Positions 8,141 through 17,083 of a stretch of 64,000 nt of DNA are shown here, in pieces; within the stretch, counting starts at the first letter, position 1, and every line of letters begins with the position of its first letter. Both the position numbers and the translations under genes were made by a program. This DNA comes from Natronolimnobius baerhuensis (GTDB taxonomy: Archaea; Halobacteriota; Halobacteria; Halobacteriales; Natrialbaceae): the NCBI RefSeq assembly GCF_002177135.1, contig NZ_MWPH01000001.1:558001-622000 (forward strand). Reading direction: 5' to 3'. Under the pieces are notes generated by a model, which saw nothing but the letters and a program-made list of their open reading frames with translations, was not told where the DNA came from and did not search any database.

Positions 8141-9340
8141 ATGATCCGCGAGCGCGTACCGGCGCTGTCGGGTCGCCTCGGCGTCTTTCTCTCGATCTGT
8201 CTGCTCTCGTTTCTCGTCAACGGCGTTCGCATCGCGTTCGCGCCGCTGGTTGACGTCTTCATCCAGATGGGAATCAACCCCGCGACGGCTGGGCTGGCGG
8301 CAACGGCCGTCTGGGTCGGCAGCGCGCTCTCGAGGTTGCCGACGGGCTACCTGCTGACGTACGTAAGCCGCCAGCGGACGATTCTCGCGATGGGGCTCTT
8401 TCTCTCGATTACGTCGGCGTTTACCGCCATCTCGCCGGATATCCGCTACACAATTGTCGGCGCGTTTCTGGTCGGGCTCGCGACGGGTGTTTTCTACATC
8501 GCCGCGAATCCGCTGGTGAGCGAACTCTACCCTGAACGGGTTGGACTGGCGGTTGGCATCCGCGGGATGTTCTCGCAACTGGCAGCCGTCAGCGTGCCGT
8601 TTCTGGTCTCACTCGCGATTATCCTCGGGACGTGGCGACTTGTCTTCGGTGCGATTGCCGTCGGCGCGTTCGTCGTCACGATAGTCTTCCGGGTTGCGGT
8701 GACCAACGCCGACATGCCGACGGCCGGCGCTGACGACCGCGACTTTCTGGGCGCGATTCGGCGACAGTGGCGACTGATCGCCGTCGGCATCATCTTTGTC
8801 GGCTTCGCGGGCTTCGTCTGGCAGGGCGTGTTCAACTTCTACGTGACCTACCTCGGTGCGGCGAAAGACATTCCACCTGGACAGGCCACGACGCTACTGA
8901 CCGTGATGTTCGCCGCCGGCGTCCCCTCGTTCGTTATCGCTGGTCGACTCGCGGATCGATTCTCCTATCTCCCGGTGCTATTCGCGACGCTCGTCGGCTT
9001 CGTCGCCACGCTGCTCGCGCTCACCATGGTCGAGGGGTTCATTGCAATCGCGCTCGTCTCGGTCGCGATGGGACTGATCGTCCACTGTCTGTTCCCCGTC
9101 GCCGACGCCTACCTGCTCGATACCCTCCCCGACGAGAACCGCGCCAGCGCCTACTCGGGTTTCAGCGCGACCATGATGCTCATGCAAGCGCCCGGCAGCG
9201 TCGCCGTCGGCCTGCTCGCACAGGCTGGTCTCGGCTACACCCGCGTTTTCCAGGGCTACGCGATCTTCGTCGCCCTCATCGTACTCGTGATGGGCGTCCT
9301 CGCCAGCGCTGACCGGCTTCCACAGGGTAACACCGCGTAA
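8141..9340 (+). CDS. major facilitator superfamily transporter
   Basis: The protein has 399 residues with twelve predicted membrane helices and the MFS loop motif after helix two (GSALSRLPTGYLLTYVSRQR). A second related motif, AGRLADRFSYLPV, follows helix eight, as in the twofold MFS architecture. The substrate is unknown; the overall layout resembles small-molecule antiporters of the drug or nitrate/nitrite type. It is monocistronic, with 239 bp of upstream sequence in which I see only a short GAGAG/CTCTC hairpin near 8000. Confidence 0.9.
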   Translation: MIRERVPALSGRLGVFLSICLLSFLVNGVRIAFAPLVDVFIQMGINPATAGLAATAVWVGSALSRLPTGYLLTYVSRQRTILAMGLFLSITSAFTAISPDIRYTIVGAFLVGLATGVFYIAANPLVSELYPERVGLAVGIRGMFSQLAAVSVPFLVSLAIILGTWRLVFGAIAVGAFVVTIVFRVAVTNADMPTAGADDRDFLGAIRRQWRLIAVGIIFVGFAGFVWQGVFNFYVTYLGAAKDIPPGQATTLLTVMFAAGVPSFVIAGRLADRFSYLPVLFATLVGFVATLLALTMVEGFIAIALVSVAMGLIVHCLFPVADAYLLDTLPDENRASAYSGFSATMMLMQAPGSVAVGLLAQAGLGYTRVFQGYAIFVALIVLVMGVLASADRLPQGNTA

Positions 9341-9365
9341 CGCTCGTTTCTGGACTCCGCTCCTC

Positions 9366-9635
9366 TCAGTCCCGAATCTCCTCGAGTTTGTCCTTCGCCT
9401 TATCGACCGTCGTATCGAACGTATCCTCGAGTTCCTCGACGGAGCGTTCGACGTAGTGGACGCGGCCGTGGGGAACCCGTCGGACGATGTCGTTTCCGTC
9501 GTCGTCGACGTCGTAGGCGAACAGCCAGTGCTGTTGGAAGAAGGCGATGTGTTCGTTATCGACAGTAACCTCGTCGATCTCGCCGTCGGGGGTCTCGTAG
9601 ACGATTGTCGCGGTGCCGAGTGCTGCGTCCGTCAT
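9366..9635 (-). CDS. conserved haloarchaeal protein, function unknown
   Basis: The acidic soluble protein has 89 residues. The first half forms predicted beta strands (ATIVYETPDGEIDEVTV, WLFAYDVDD, RVPHGRVHYVER) and the last 25 residues a charged helix. It looks like a small beta-barrel or sheet domain followed by a helix. No catalytic residues stand out. It converges with the MFS gene. Confidence 0.7.
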   Translation of the reverse strand: MTDAALGTATIVYETPDGEIDEVTVDNEHIAFFQQHWLFAYDVDDDGNDIVRRVPHGRVHYVERSVEELEDTFDTTVDKAKDKLEEIRD

Positions 9636-9723
9636 ACGAGACCGTCACCAGCCTCACCCGTGTACGCTGTCCTTGTCGCTGCAGGCGAGGGTGAAAACAA
9701 AGACCGGGGCCCAGCCGTCGACT

Positions 9724-9730
9724 CTATATA
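9724..9730 (+). promoter_or_regulatory. TATA box for the asparagine-synthase-like gene
   Basis: The sequence ctatata lies about 31 bp ahead of the ATG at 9758, fitting a leaderless transcript. Confidence 0.55.
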
Positions 9731-9757
9731 CGTCTCGCGGAAAGCAGACCACAACCT

Positions 9758-11527
9758 ATGGAGACGACGCTGCGCGGACCCGACTGGACGCGCGTCGACG
9801 AGGTCGCGGTTCGCGGTCGGGCGTTCGCCGACGGACGGCTGCTCCGGGGCGAGGCCCTGGCAACGCACCTTTTGGACGCCGTCGAAACCGCACCGGCCAC
9901 GGACTCGCTCGAGACCGTTGCGAATGCCGCCGCCGAACTCGAGGGATTCTACGCCGCCGTGCTCTCGACGGACGAGAGCACGACGCTCGTCGCCGACGGC
10001 GCACGCTCGATCCCACTGTACTACGATGTGGATGGCCGCGTCGTCCGCGACGCGACCGAGGCCGACCGCGATCCCATCGCCGAGAGCGAGTTCCTGCTCA
10101 CGCGGTACGTGACCGGGCCGGAGACGATCTGGCACGGCGTTCGTGCCGTCCAGCCGGGCGAGGTCGTGCAACTCGAGGGTGGAACCGTGCGTCGGCGGAC
10201 GTACCGCGAGTACTGGCCGGCCGGCTCGCTCGAGAGTGACGACGACGGGAGCGAGAAAGCGAACGGACCCGACCACGCGACGGAACTCGAGGCGGCGCTC
10301 GAGACCGCCCTCAACCGACTAGAACGGGTCGCCGCAGACCGACCGATTGTCCTGTCGCTGTCGGGCGGTTACGACTCGCGGCTGCTCGCTGCGTCGCTCG
10401 TCGAGCGCGGGCGCGAGGTGATCGGCTTCACGTTCGGCCGCTCGGGCCACCCCGATGTGGAGATGAGTCGCGAGGTGGCCTCGAGACTCGGAATCCGCTG
10501 GGAGTTTCTCCCCTACGACGAGTCGCTGTGGCGGAAGTGGTACCACGGCGAGGCGGGTAAACAGTACCGCAAAGATGCGTTCGGTGGCGACGCGCTCCCT
10601 TTTCTCGCCGAGTGGCCCGCGCTCAGGCTGTTGCTCGAGGACGGACGGCTCCCCGCGGACGCGCTGTACTGTCCCGGTCACACGGTCGCGACGCCGAGCG
10701 AGCGGGTGCCGGTGTTCGCGGGCGAATCGCGATCCGGAAACGGCGACCACGTTGGCTGCGGTCCCGGCGACGACCCCGACCACGAGCGCGAAACCGTTGA
10801 CCCCTCGCTCGAGGGACTCCTCGAGTACGTCCTCGAGACCCACTACAGCCTGTGGGACTGGGATGACGACGCGTTTCGCGCCGCCGCGCGCGAGCGGATC
10901 CGGCGCGGGCTGCTCGGCGGGCGCGACCCGGCGATGATCGACGGCCACGAAAGCGCCGCCGCCGCGTACGAGCGCTGGGAGTGGCGCGGGCGCATGTCGA
11001 CATTCACCAACGGCGATCTTCGGGCCTACGAGAATGCCGGCGTCGACTGGTGGCTTCCGCTGTGGGATCCGGCCTACGTCCGCGCGTGGCAGCGGGTGCC
11101 ACTCGAGCACCGTCGCGAAAAGCGCGCCCATACGCGTCTCGCCGTCGACCGATATCGTGCAGTCGCCGACGTCTCGGCTGAACGGGCCGCGATCACGGAC
11201 CGAACGCTCTCGCCGGTCGACCGCCACCTCGCGCTGGTTCGACACACGCCAGCATGTCAGTTCACCGAGCGCGGGGGCGACTGGGACCCGCCGTTTCTCG
11301 CGCCGCGGTCAGTCTGGAGCGAGCCAGGTCAGCACCCGCTGGCGTGGGACGGCGCGGTCGACGACGCCGTCCTCAAGCGAGTGCCGACGGAGCGGGGGTT
11401 CTACGCGCTTCGGACGCTGGCCGAAACGGGACGACTGGACCTCACCGACGGCGAGAGCGCCGTTCCGGACGGCCCGTTATCGCTGCCGATAGGCGATTCG
11501 AATGACTCGAGTGACGCGCGCTCGTGA
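9758..11527 (+). CDS. asparagine synthase-related protein without the glutaminase cysteine
   Basis: The protein has 589 residues. Residues 1-150 resemble the class II glutamine amidotransferase fold (ADGARSIPLYYDVDG), but the protein begins MET instead of MC, so the N-terminal nucleophilic cysteine is absent. Residues about 185-520 form the synthetase domain with the ATP-pyrophosphatase loop LSLSGGYDSRLLA. Such proteins would have to use free ammonia or another nucleophile, and several relatives act in cell-surface glycan or natural-product amidation. It directly precedes the thiamine uptake locus but need not belong to it. Confidence 0.85.
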   Translation: METTLRGPDWTRVDEVAVRGRAFADGRLLRGEALATHLLDAVETAPATDSLETVANAAAELEGFYAAVLSTDESTTLVADGARSIPLYYDVDGRVVRDATEADRDPIAESEFLLTRYVTGPETIWHGVRAVQPGEVVQLEGGTVRRRTYREYWPAGSLESDDDGSEKANGPDHATELEAALETALNRLERVAADRPIVLSLSGGYDSRLLAASLVERGREVIGFTFGRSGHPDVEMSREVASRLGIRWEFLPYDESLWRKWYHGEAGKQYRKDAFGGDALPFLAEWPALRLLLEDGRLPADALYCPGHTVATPSERVPVFAGESRSGNGDHVGCGPGDDPDHERETVDPSLEGLLEYVLETHYSLWDWDDDAFRAAARERIRRGLLGGRDPAMIDGHESAAAAYERWEWRGRMSTFTNGDLRAYENAGVDWWLPLWDPAYVRAWQRVPLEHRREKRAHTRLAVDRYRAVADVSAERAAITDRTLSPVDRHLALVRHTPACQFTERGGDWDPPFLAPRSVWSEPGQHPLAWDGAVDDAVLKRVPTERGFYALRTLAETGRLDLTDGESAVPDGPLSLPIGDSNDSSDARS

Positions 11528-11589
11528 TTGGCGGTTGAAAGATCCTCGAAGCGCGACCCTTACGTACCACCGGGTGCGACCACGGAGTG

Positions 11590-12711
11590 ATGAGACGACG
11601 CACGTTTCTTACGTCCGGGACGGCGATTGCGACAGCCGGCCTCGCTGGCTGCTCTGCAATCGATATCGACGGTGGCAATGGTGACGGAAATGGGAATGGC
11701 AACGGAAACGGCGGAACCACTGGGTCCGTTGACGAAGACGAGGTGCTGACTGTCGGCACCTACTCCTCGTTCGTCGACGCCCCCAGCGACAGTCCGGGCG
11801 AGTGGATCAAAGACGAGTTCGAGGACCGCCACGACGTCGAACTCGAGTGGCAATTCCCCGAACAGGAACTGAACTACTACGCCGAACGCCACAACGACGG
11901 TCAGGACATCGAAGCCGAACTGTATCTCGGCGTCCGGCCACAGAACCTCGTCCGAGTCGACGAGCACATTGATGGCGACATGTTCACAACGACTGACGAG
12001 AGCGTACTCTCGAATGCCGCCGACATCGGCGATGAATACTACTTCGACCCATACGACCGCGCGGTACCGGTCTTTCGCAGCCACTGTGGCATCGTCTACG
12101 ACGGCCGGAACGTCGAAGCGCCCGAGACGTTCGAGGACCTGCTCGACGAGCAGTATGAAGGACAGATCGCACTCGCGAACCCCCAGGACTCGACGACGGG
12201 ACTCTTGTTCTTCCTCTGGTCGATAGACATGTTCGGCGAGGACGACTATCTCGACTACTGGTCGGACCTGATCGACAACGATGTCCGAGTCCTCAACTCG
12301 TGGGACGATGTCTACACGCAGTTCGAGTCGGAGGACGTCCCAGTCGTCGTCTCCTACACGAACGACCGCGTCTACGCCAGTCGCTTCGGCAACGACCTCG
12401 ACAAACATCAGGTTTCGACGCTCCACGATCAGGGCTATGCCAACATGGCCGGAATGGCCCGCTTCGCCGATGGCACCAACGACGAACTGGCCCACCAGTT
12501 CATGGACTTCATCCTCGAACCCGAAGTGCAGGGCGTCATCGCCGAGCGCAACGTTACCGGCCCCGTCAACGACGAAACCGAACCGCCCGAGGCCTACGCC
12601 GAGTACGCTATCGAACCCGACGAGACCGTCTTCTTCGGCTACGACGAACTCGAGGGCAACCTCACCGGGTGGCTCGACGAGTGGGAACGCGAAGTCGTCG
12701 GGAGCAGCTAA
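11590..12711 (+). CDS. thiB: thiamine ABC transporter substrate-binding lipoprotein
   Basis: The protein has 373 residues. The N-terminus RRRTFLTSGTAIATAGLAGC combines a twin-arginine signal with a lipobox (LAGC), then a glycine/asparagine-rich linker. The mature part follows the periplasmic-binding fold of TbpA/ThiB: it opens TVGTYSSFV, has an EDLLDEQYEGQIAL segment, and ends with the helix-rich lobe. Iron-type binding proteins of the same superfamily are the main alternative. The permease and ATPase downstream and the thiamine-binding protein between them favour thiamine. The ATG at 11590 is chosen over the GTG directly before it. Confidence 0.88.
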   Translation: MRRRTFLTSGTAIATAGLAGCSAIDIDGGNGDGNGNGNGNGGTTGSVDEDEVLTVGTYSSFVDAPSDSPGEWIKDEFEDRHDVELEWQFPEQELNYYAERHNDGQDIEAELYLGVRPQNLVRVDEHIDGDMFTTTDESVLSNAADIGDEYYFDPYDRAVPVFRSHCGIVYDGRNVEAPETFEDLLDEQYEGQIALANPQDSTTGLLFFLWSIDMFGEDDYLDYWSDLIDNDVRVLNSWDDVYTQFESEDVPVVVSYTNDRVYASRFGNDLDKHQVSTLHDQGYANMAGMARFADGTNDELAHQFMDFILEPEVQGVIAERNVTGPVNDETEPPEAYAEYAIEPDETVFFGYDELEGNLTGWLDEWEREVVGSS

Positions 12712-12861
12712 GGACGGAATCGATACCAGCAACAGAATCACTGACGTGTTTCACGAACCGACTCCCGCTGCTCGAGTACAGGGTGCGAGCGAGACGCATC
12801 GCTCGACTCGTCGATGTCGACTACCCAGCACGAATCGTCGGCGGACTCGCCGATACCGTCC

Positions 12862-13176
12862 TTATTCCTGGGTGCTTCGCGCCTCGCGCCCGAGTTCCGA
12901 CTCGACGGCATCGATTTTGTCGTCGGTCGAGAGGTCGACCTCCCGTTTCTCCTCGACCTGGACCAGCGTCTGGATTTCGGCGGTCCCGACGGCTTCGTGG
13001 GCCGACGCACACGCCGCGAACAGTTCGTGGACGTCCTCGGCCTCGAGAATCGTCGCCATGGGCGTCGTCTCGTACTCGACGTCGTGCTCTTCGAGAGCAT
13101 CAATCGCGGCAGCGACGTCTTCGGTGATGTCGTCGTCGGTTACTGGCGTCACGCGCAGGAGTGCAAACACGCTCAT
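12862..13176 (-). CDS. MTH1187-family thiamine-binding protein
   Basis: The cytosolic protein has 104 residues. It starts MSVFALLRVTPVTDDDI and continues with a ferredoxin-like fold carrying HDVEYETTPMATILEAEDVHE and, near the end, IQTLVQVEEKREVDL. These features match the small MTH1187/YkoF-like family (COG0011), members of which bind thiamine. It is encoded opposite to the transporter genes, between the binding protein and the permease. It could act as a soluble thiamine buffer or reporter. Its start and the permease start share a 105-bp divergent region. Confidence 0.88.
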   Translation of the reverse strand: MSVFALLRVTPVTDDDITEDVAAAIDALEEHDVEYETTPMATILEAEDVHELFAACASAHEAVGTAEIQTLVQVEEKREVDLSTDDKIDAVESELGREARSTQE

Positions 13177-13281
13177 ACCACCGGGTTGTGTCGACCGGCC
13201 CATAGCCGTTGGGTTCGACGACGACACAGTCTCGGGTGACTGTCCGAACCCAGCCGACTCGAGGACGGAGGGCCAATTAGT

Positions 13282-15096
13282 ATGACCGAACCAACCACAG
13301 CCGACGCCGAGACAGAGACCGTCATGCGTCGCGTCCAGAACCGCGTCGAACGCCGCGCGATTGCCGCCCTCGCCGTCGCCACGACACTCGTGTTGGTGGC
13401 CCTGTTTTACTACCCCGTCGCGACGGTCTTTCTCGAGTCGATCTACGTCCAGGGTGCTCTCACCTTCTCGGTCTTTCTCGAGGTCCTGCGCGATCCGCTG
13501 TATTTCGGCGATTTTGCGCGACTTTTTGAGGGGGAGTCACCGTTCGCCGTCGCCGCCGATCTGGTTTCGGCTGACCGCCGGATCGGCGTTATCGGCTTTA
13601 CGGCCTACCAGGCGGCGTTATCGACCTTGTTGAGCGTCATCCTCGGAGTGCCCGCAGCCTACCTGTTAGCTCGGTATGAGTTCCGCGGTCGGCGGACGCT
13701 GCGTGCGCTGACGATTCTCCCGTTCGTCCTGCCGTCGATCATGGTCGCCATCGGGTTCGTCGCGACATTCGGCCAGAACGGGACGTTCAACGCTGCGCTG
13801 GGCGCAGTCGGGCTCGGTTCCGTCTCGCTGGTCCCCTCGCTCGAGGTCATCCTGTTGGCTCATGCCTTCTACAACGCGCCGCTGGTCGCGCGCGTGACGA
13901 CCGCAGCCTGGGAGTCGGTCGACGCGAGCGCGATTGAAACGGCGCGCAGTCTCGGCGCGAGTCCGTTCCGAGCGTTTAGAGACGTCGTCGCCCCGCAACT
14001 GTATCCAGCCGTGCTGATGGGTGGCGCGCTCACGTTCGTCTTCACCTTCGGCACCTTCCCTATCGTCCTCGCGCTGGGTGGGTTCCAGTTTGCGACCGTC
14101 GAGGTGTTCGTCTACCGGCAAATTCAGGATTTGAACTATGCCGAGGCAGCCGCGCTTGCGATCATTGAACTGCTCATCTCGTTGGGCGTCCTCTATGGCT
14201 ATCTCCGGTACGAGGCTACGCACGTCGTCCGCTCGCGTGGGATTCGTCCGCTGCCACGACGGTCGCTGTCTCCACCATCGCTCTCAGTTCGGGAACTCGC
14301 ACCGCGGTTCGGACTGGCTCTCTACGGCGTCGTCGCTCTCTTCGTCTTCGTCTCGCCCGTCCTGAGCCTGCTCTATGCGAGTGTCAGTGGCTCGAGCGGC
14401 CTCACCCTCGAGCACTACCGATTCCTCCTCGAGCGCCAGGAGACCGCGGCGGCGTTTCAGGTTCGCCCCTGGGACGCCGTCCGGAACTCGCTTCTCTTTG
14501 CGCTTGGCGCGCTCGCGATTGCGTTGCCGATGGGCGTCGTTGTCTCCGTACTGACGACGCGTCGGTACCGCGGGCGAAAGCTTGTCGACGCCGTATTGAT
14601 GGCACCGCTGGCGGTGTCCGGAATCATCGTCGGCATCGGCCTGCTTCGTGGCCCAGTCTTCGGGTTCGAGATTGGTAGCTGGCGGATTTCGGTCGCCGGG
14701 GCTGTCGCCATCGTTGCCGCCCACGCCGTTTCGTGTTACCCGTTTGTCGTCCGCACCGTCGCGCCCGGCCTCGAGTCGGTCGACCGGTCGCTGATCGAGT
14801 CCGCGCGGGCGCTCGGTGCGTCACGAACGCGAGCGCTGGTCGACATCGAACTGCCCCTGATCTGGCCGGGAGTCGTCGCTGGCGCGGCTTTCGCCTTCGC
14901 GATTTCGATGGGCGAGTTTTCCTCGACAGTCATCCTTGCAACGGGGACCGACCAGTACACCATGCCGGTCGCAATCGAACGGTTCAGGGGGCGTCGGCTC
15001 GGACCGGCAACCGCAATGGGTGTCGTCCTACTCGTCGTCACGAGCATCAGTTTCATCGTGATCGACCGACTCGGAGGTGAGAGCTTTGGTATCTGA
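13282..15096 (+). CDS. thiP: thiamine ABC transporter permease, fused two-domain
   Basis: The protein has 604 residues and about twelve membrane helices. It is made of two tandem binding-protein-dependent permease domains, each with an EAA loop: ETARSLGASPFRAFRDVVAPQ in the first half and ESARALGASRTRALVDIELP in the second. The segment FTFGTFPIVLALGG matches the ThiP/iron-type permease group. It forms the membrane channel for the ThiB-like protein. Its last 20 bp overlap the ATPase gene. Confidence 0.9.
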   Translation: MTEPTTADAETETVMRRVQNRVERRAIAALAVATTLVLVALFYYPVATVFLESIYVQGALTFSVFLEVLRDPLYFGDFARLFEGESPFAVAADLVSADRRIGVIGFTAYQAALSTLLSVILGVPAAYLLARYEFRGRRTLRALTILPFVLPSIMVAIGFVATFGQNGTFNAALGAVGLGSVSLVPSLEVILLAHAFYNAPLVARVTTAAWESVDASAIETARSLGASPFRAFRDVVAPQLYPAVLMGGALTFVFTFGTFPIVLALGGFQFATVEVFVYRQIQDLNYAEAAALAIIELLISLGVLYGYLRYEATHVVRSRGIRPLPRRSLSPPSLSVRELAPRFGLALYGVVALFVFVSPVLSLLYASVSGSSGLTLEHYRFLLERQETAAAFQVRPWDAVRNSLLFALGALAIALPMGVVVSVLTTRRYRGRKLVDAVLMAPLAVSGIIVGIGLLRGPVFGFEIGSWRISVAGAVAIVAAHAVSCYPFVVRTVAPGLESVDRSLIESARALGASRTRALVDIELPLIWPGVVAGAAFAFAISMGEFSSTVILATGTDQYTMPVAIERFRGRRLGPATAMGVVLLVVTSISFIVIDRLGGESFGI

Positions 15097-16273
15097 AGAG
15101 CCGCGCTCGAGTGAGCGGCCACGAGAGCAAGAGCAAAACCGGCGGGCGACCGACGACGCCGCGGGTCCGTCACCGGACCCCGACGCCCCAATCACACTGG
15201 AACTCGAGGGCGTCACCAGACAGTATGCCGAGACGACGGCCGTCGACGACGTCTCGCTTGCAGTCCGCGAGGGCGAGTTTTACACCTTCGTCGGCCCCTC
15301 GGGCTGTGGGAAGACAACGACACTCCGACTGATCGCCGGCTTCGAAACGCCGACCAGCGGCACGATTCGATTCCGCGGCGAGGATGTCACTGGCGTCCCA
15401 CCGGAGGATCGCGACGTCGGCGTTGTCTTCCAGAACTACGCGTTGTTTCCGCATATGACCGTTGCCGAGAACGTCGCGTACGGCCTCACGTTCGCCGACG
15501 CACCCGGCGGCGTTCCCGACGACGTGCGCGTCGACGAACTGCTCGAGTTGGTCGACCTCGAGGGGATGGGCGAGCGCGAACCAGACCAGCTGTCGGGTGG
15601 CCAGCAACAGCGCGTCGCAATTGCGCGCGCGCTGGCACCCGGTCCCGATGTCCTGTTGCTCGATGAGCCGATGAGCGCACTCGACGCGCAACTGCGCGAG
15701 CGACTCCGGATTCAGGTGCGAGAGATTCAGCGAGAACTCGGAATCACGACGATCTACGTCACTCACGATCAGGAGGAAGCCCTGGCCGTCTCTGACCGCG
15801 TCGCCGTCATGCGCGACGGCAAACCCGAACAGGTTGCGCCACCGCGAACAATCTATCGCCGCCCCAAAACCCGCTTCGTCGCCGAATTCATCGGTGACAA
15901 CAACGTCTTTTCCGGAACTGTCACGTCAGTCGACGACTCAAGCGACGGGCTCGTACGCGTCGATGTCGGACTCGAGACGTTCACAATCGATGTCTCGAAT
16001 CGCTCCGTCGAACCCGGCGACGCGGTCTCGTTTTGCATCAGACCTGAGCACCTCGAACTCGAGGAATCGGGTGCCGGCGAGGTGATGCGAGCGCCTAATT
16101 CGGCGAATTCGACGACTGCAAGCGTCGCCAGCGCGGAGTTCCTCGGCGAGACGACTCGCGTCCACCTCGAGTGGGGTACTCGAGCCCTTGTCGCGCGGAG
16201 CCGTGACCCGCCAACGGGTGAGGTGACTCTTGTGTTCGACCCTGGTGATGTACACGTCCTTGCCAGGCCATAA
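15077..16273 (+). CDS. thiQ: thiamine ABC transporter ATP-binding protein
   Basis: The protein has 398 residues with Walker A GPSGCGKTT, signature LSGGQQQR, Walker B VLLLDEP and switch histidine VTHDQEEA. The C-terminal 130 residues form a TOBE-like regulatory domain, as in the PotA/FbpC/ThiQ class. A GTG at 15077 lies inside the permease gene, giving a 20-bp overlap and likely translational coupling. No ATG occurs before the ATPase core. With ThiB and ThiP it completes an importer. Confidence 0.9.
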   Translation: MRALVSEEPRSSERPREQEQNRRATDDAAGPSPDPDAPITLELEGVTRQYAETTAVDDVSLAVREGEFYTFVGPSGCGKTTTLRLIAGFETPTSGTIRFRGEDVTGVPPEDRDVGVVFQNYALFPHMTVAENVAYGLTFADAPGGVPDDVRVDELLELVDLEGMGEREPDQLSGGQQQRVAIARALAPGPDVLLLDEPMSALDAQLRERLRIQVREIQRELGITTIYVTHDQEEALAVSDRVAVMRDGKPEQVAPPRTIYRRPKTRFVAEFIGDNNVFSGTVTSVDDSSDGLVRVDVGLETFTIDVSNRSVEPGDAVSFCIRPEHLELEESGAGEVMRAPNSANSTTASVASAEFLGETTRVHLEWGTRALVARSRDPPTGEVTLVFDPGDVHVLARP

Positions 16274-16307
16274 TGCGCCACACGGGCAGGTGTTTCTGGG
16301 ACGTGAG

Positions 16308-16985
16308 TCACTCTGCCTGTCGGTAGAGACTCCCGCCGAGTACCATCGCCCACAGGTAAAGCACTGGCAAAAGCAACGTTGCCCCATCGAACAGGGCGTG
16401 ACCGTCTGAACCGCCGCCGAACGCGGAGACGAGCGAAATCGTCGCCGCGACGACCGTCAGCGCGCCGAGGACGACGCCCGCCCAGCCGACAGCGCGAGCA
16501 ACGAGTGCGCTTCGATGGAGCGCCCAGCCAAGCAGGGAAACGGCAGTTCCGAGGAGAATACAGTACATGAGCAAATGTCCCGCCCCGTACGGGACGACAA
16601 TCACGTCAAGGACCTGTTCGTGCTCGGCGAACGCCGACCCACGGACATCGACGTACGCCCAGGTGACCCACTGCAAGCCGTGATAGACACCCAGTCCGAG
16701 CACGCCGACGCTGAGATACCCAGCGAGTCCGCGTCTGAGCGCGGGTTCATAGCGAACCAACGTGACAACGCCAACTGCCAGAATCGCAATCGCAAGCGCC
16801 CACAACGCGTGACTGAGCATCCCAAGCGTCGGCGACAGCGACGGCGGCGTATCTGTCTGAATAACGAGTGCCCCACCGACGAAAAACGGAATCCCGGCGA
16901 CAACTAATGCCGCACTCGCACGCCGGAGTCCTGCGGGCGACTCGTTCTCGAGCCCGCGTTCATGCCGGACGGTATCGTTAGACAT
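16308..16985 (-). CDS. six-helix membrane protein, function unknown
   Basis: The protein has 225 residues. A short soluble N-terminus (MSNDTVRHERGLENESPAGLR) is followed by six membrane segments spread through the rest. The loop after helix four (YVDVRGSAFAEHEQVLDVIV) is the only larger polar stretch. I do not recognise the family. The start at 16985 is supported by a TATA box 26 bp upstream. A short palindrome covers the start site, suggesting repression or activation at this promoter. Confidence 0.75.
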   Translation of the reverse strand: MSNDTVRHERGLENESPAGLRRASAALVVAGIPFFVGGALVIQTDTPPSLSPTLGMLSHALWALAIAILAVGVVTLVRYEPALRRGLAGYLSVGVLGLGVYHGLQWVTWAYVDVRGSAFAEHEQVLDVIVVPYGAGHLLMYCILLGTAVSLLGWALHRSALVARAVGWAGVVLGALTVVAATISLVSAFGGGSDGHALFDGATLLLPVLYLWAMVLGGSLYRQAE

Positions 16986-16998
16986 AGACTACTGTCTA
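16985..16998. promoter_or_regulatory. palindrome over the transcription start of the six-helix membrane protein
   Basis: The sequence tagac-tact-gtcta forms a 5-bp-arm palindrome directly next to the ATG at 16985 and just downstream of the TATA box at 17007-17014. That is where an archaeal repressor would block the polymerase. No binding protein can be named. Confidence 0.35.
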
Positions 16999-17006
16999 CG
17001 CTTTGA

Positions 17007-17014
17007 TACTTAAA
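17007..17014 (-). promoter_or_regulatory. TATA box for the 16985 start
   Basis: Read on the minus strand, tttaagta lies about 26 bp ahead of the ATG at 16985, which implies a leaderless mRNA. Confidence 0.5.
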
Positions 17015-17083
17015 CCGAAGGGGTGCCAGAAGTGTGGTCAGCACGGACGAATCCTGTATTGACCACAGACCGTCGCCGCAGTC

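Noticed and set aside
11528-11589. Possible TPP riboswitch before the thiamine transporter
   Set aside because: The gap is only 62 bp and lacks the conserved CUGAGA and ACC-GAUC elements.
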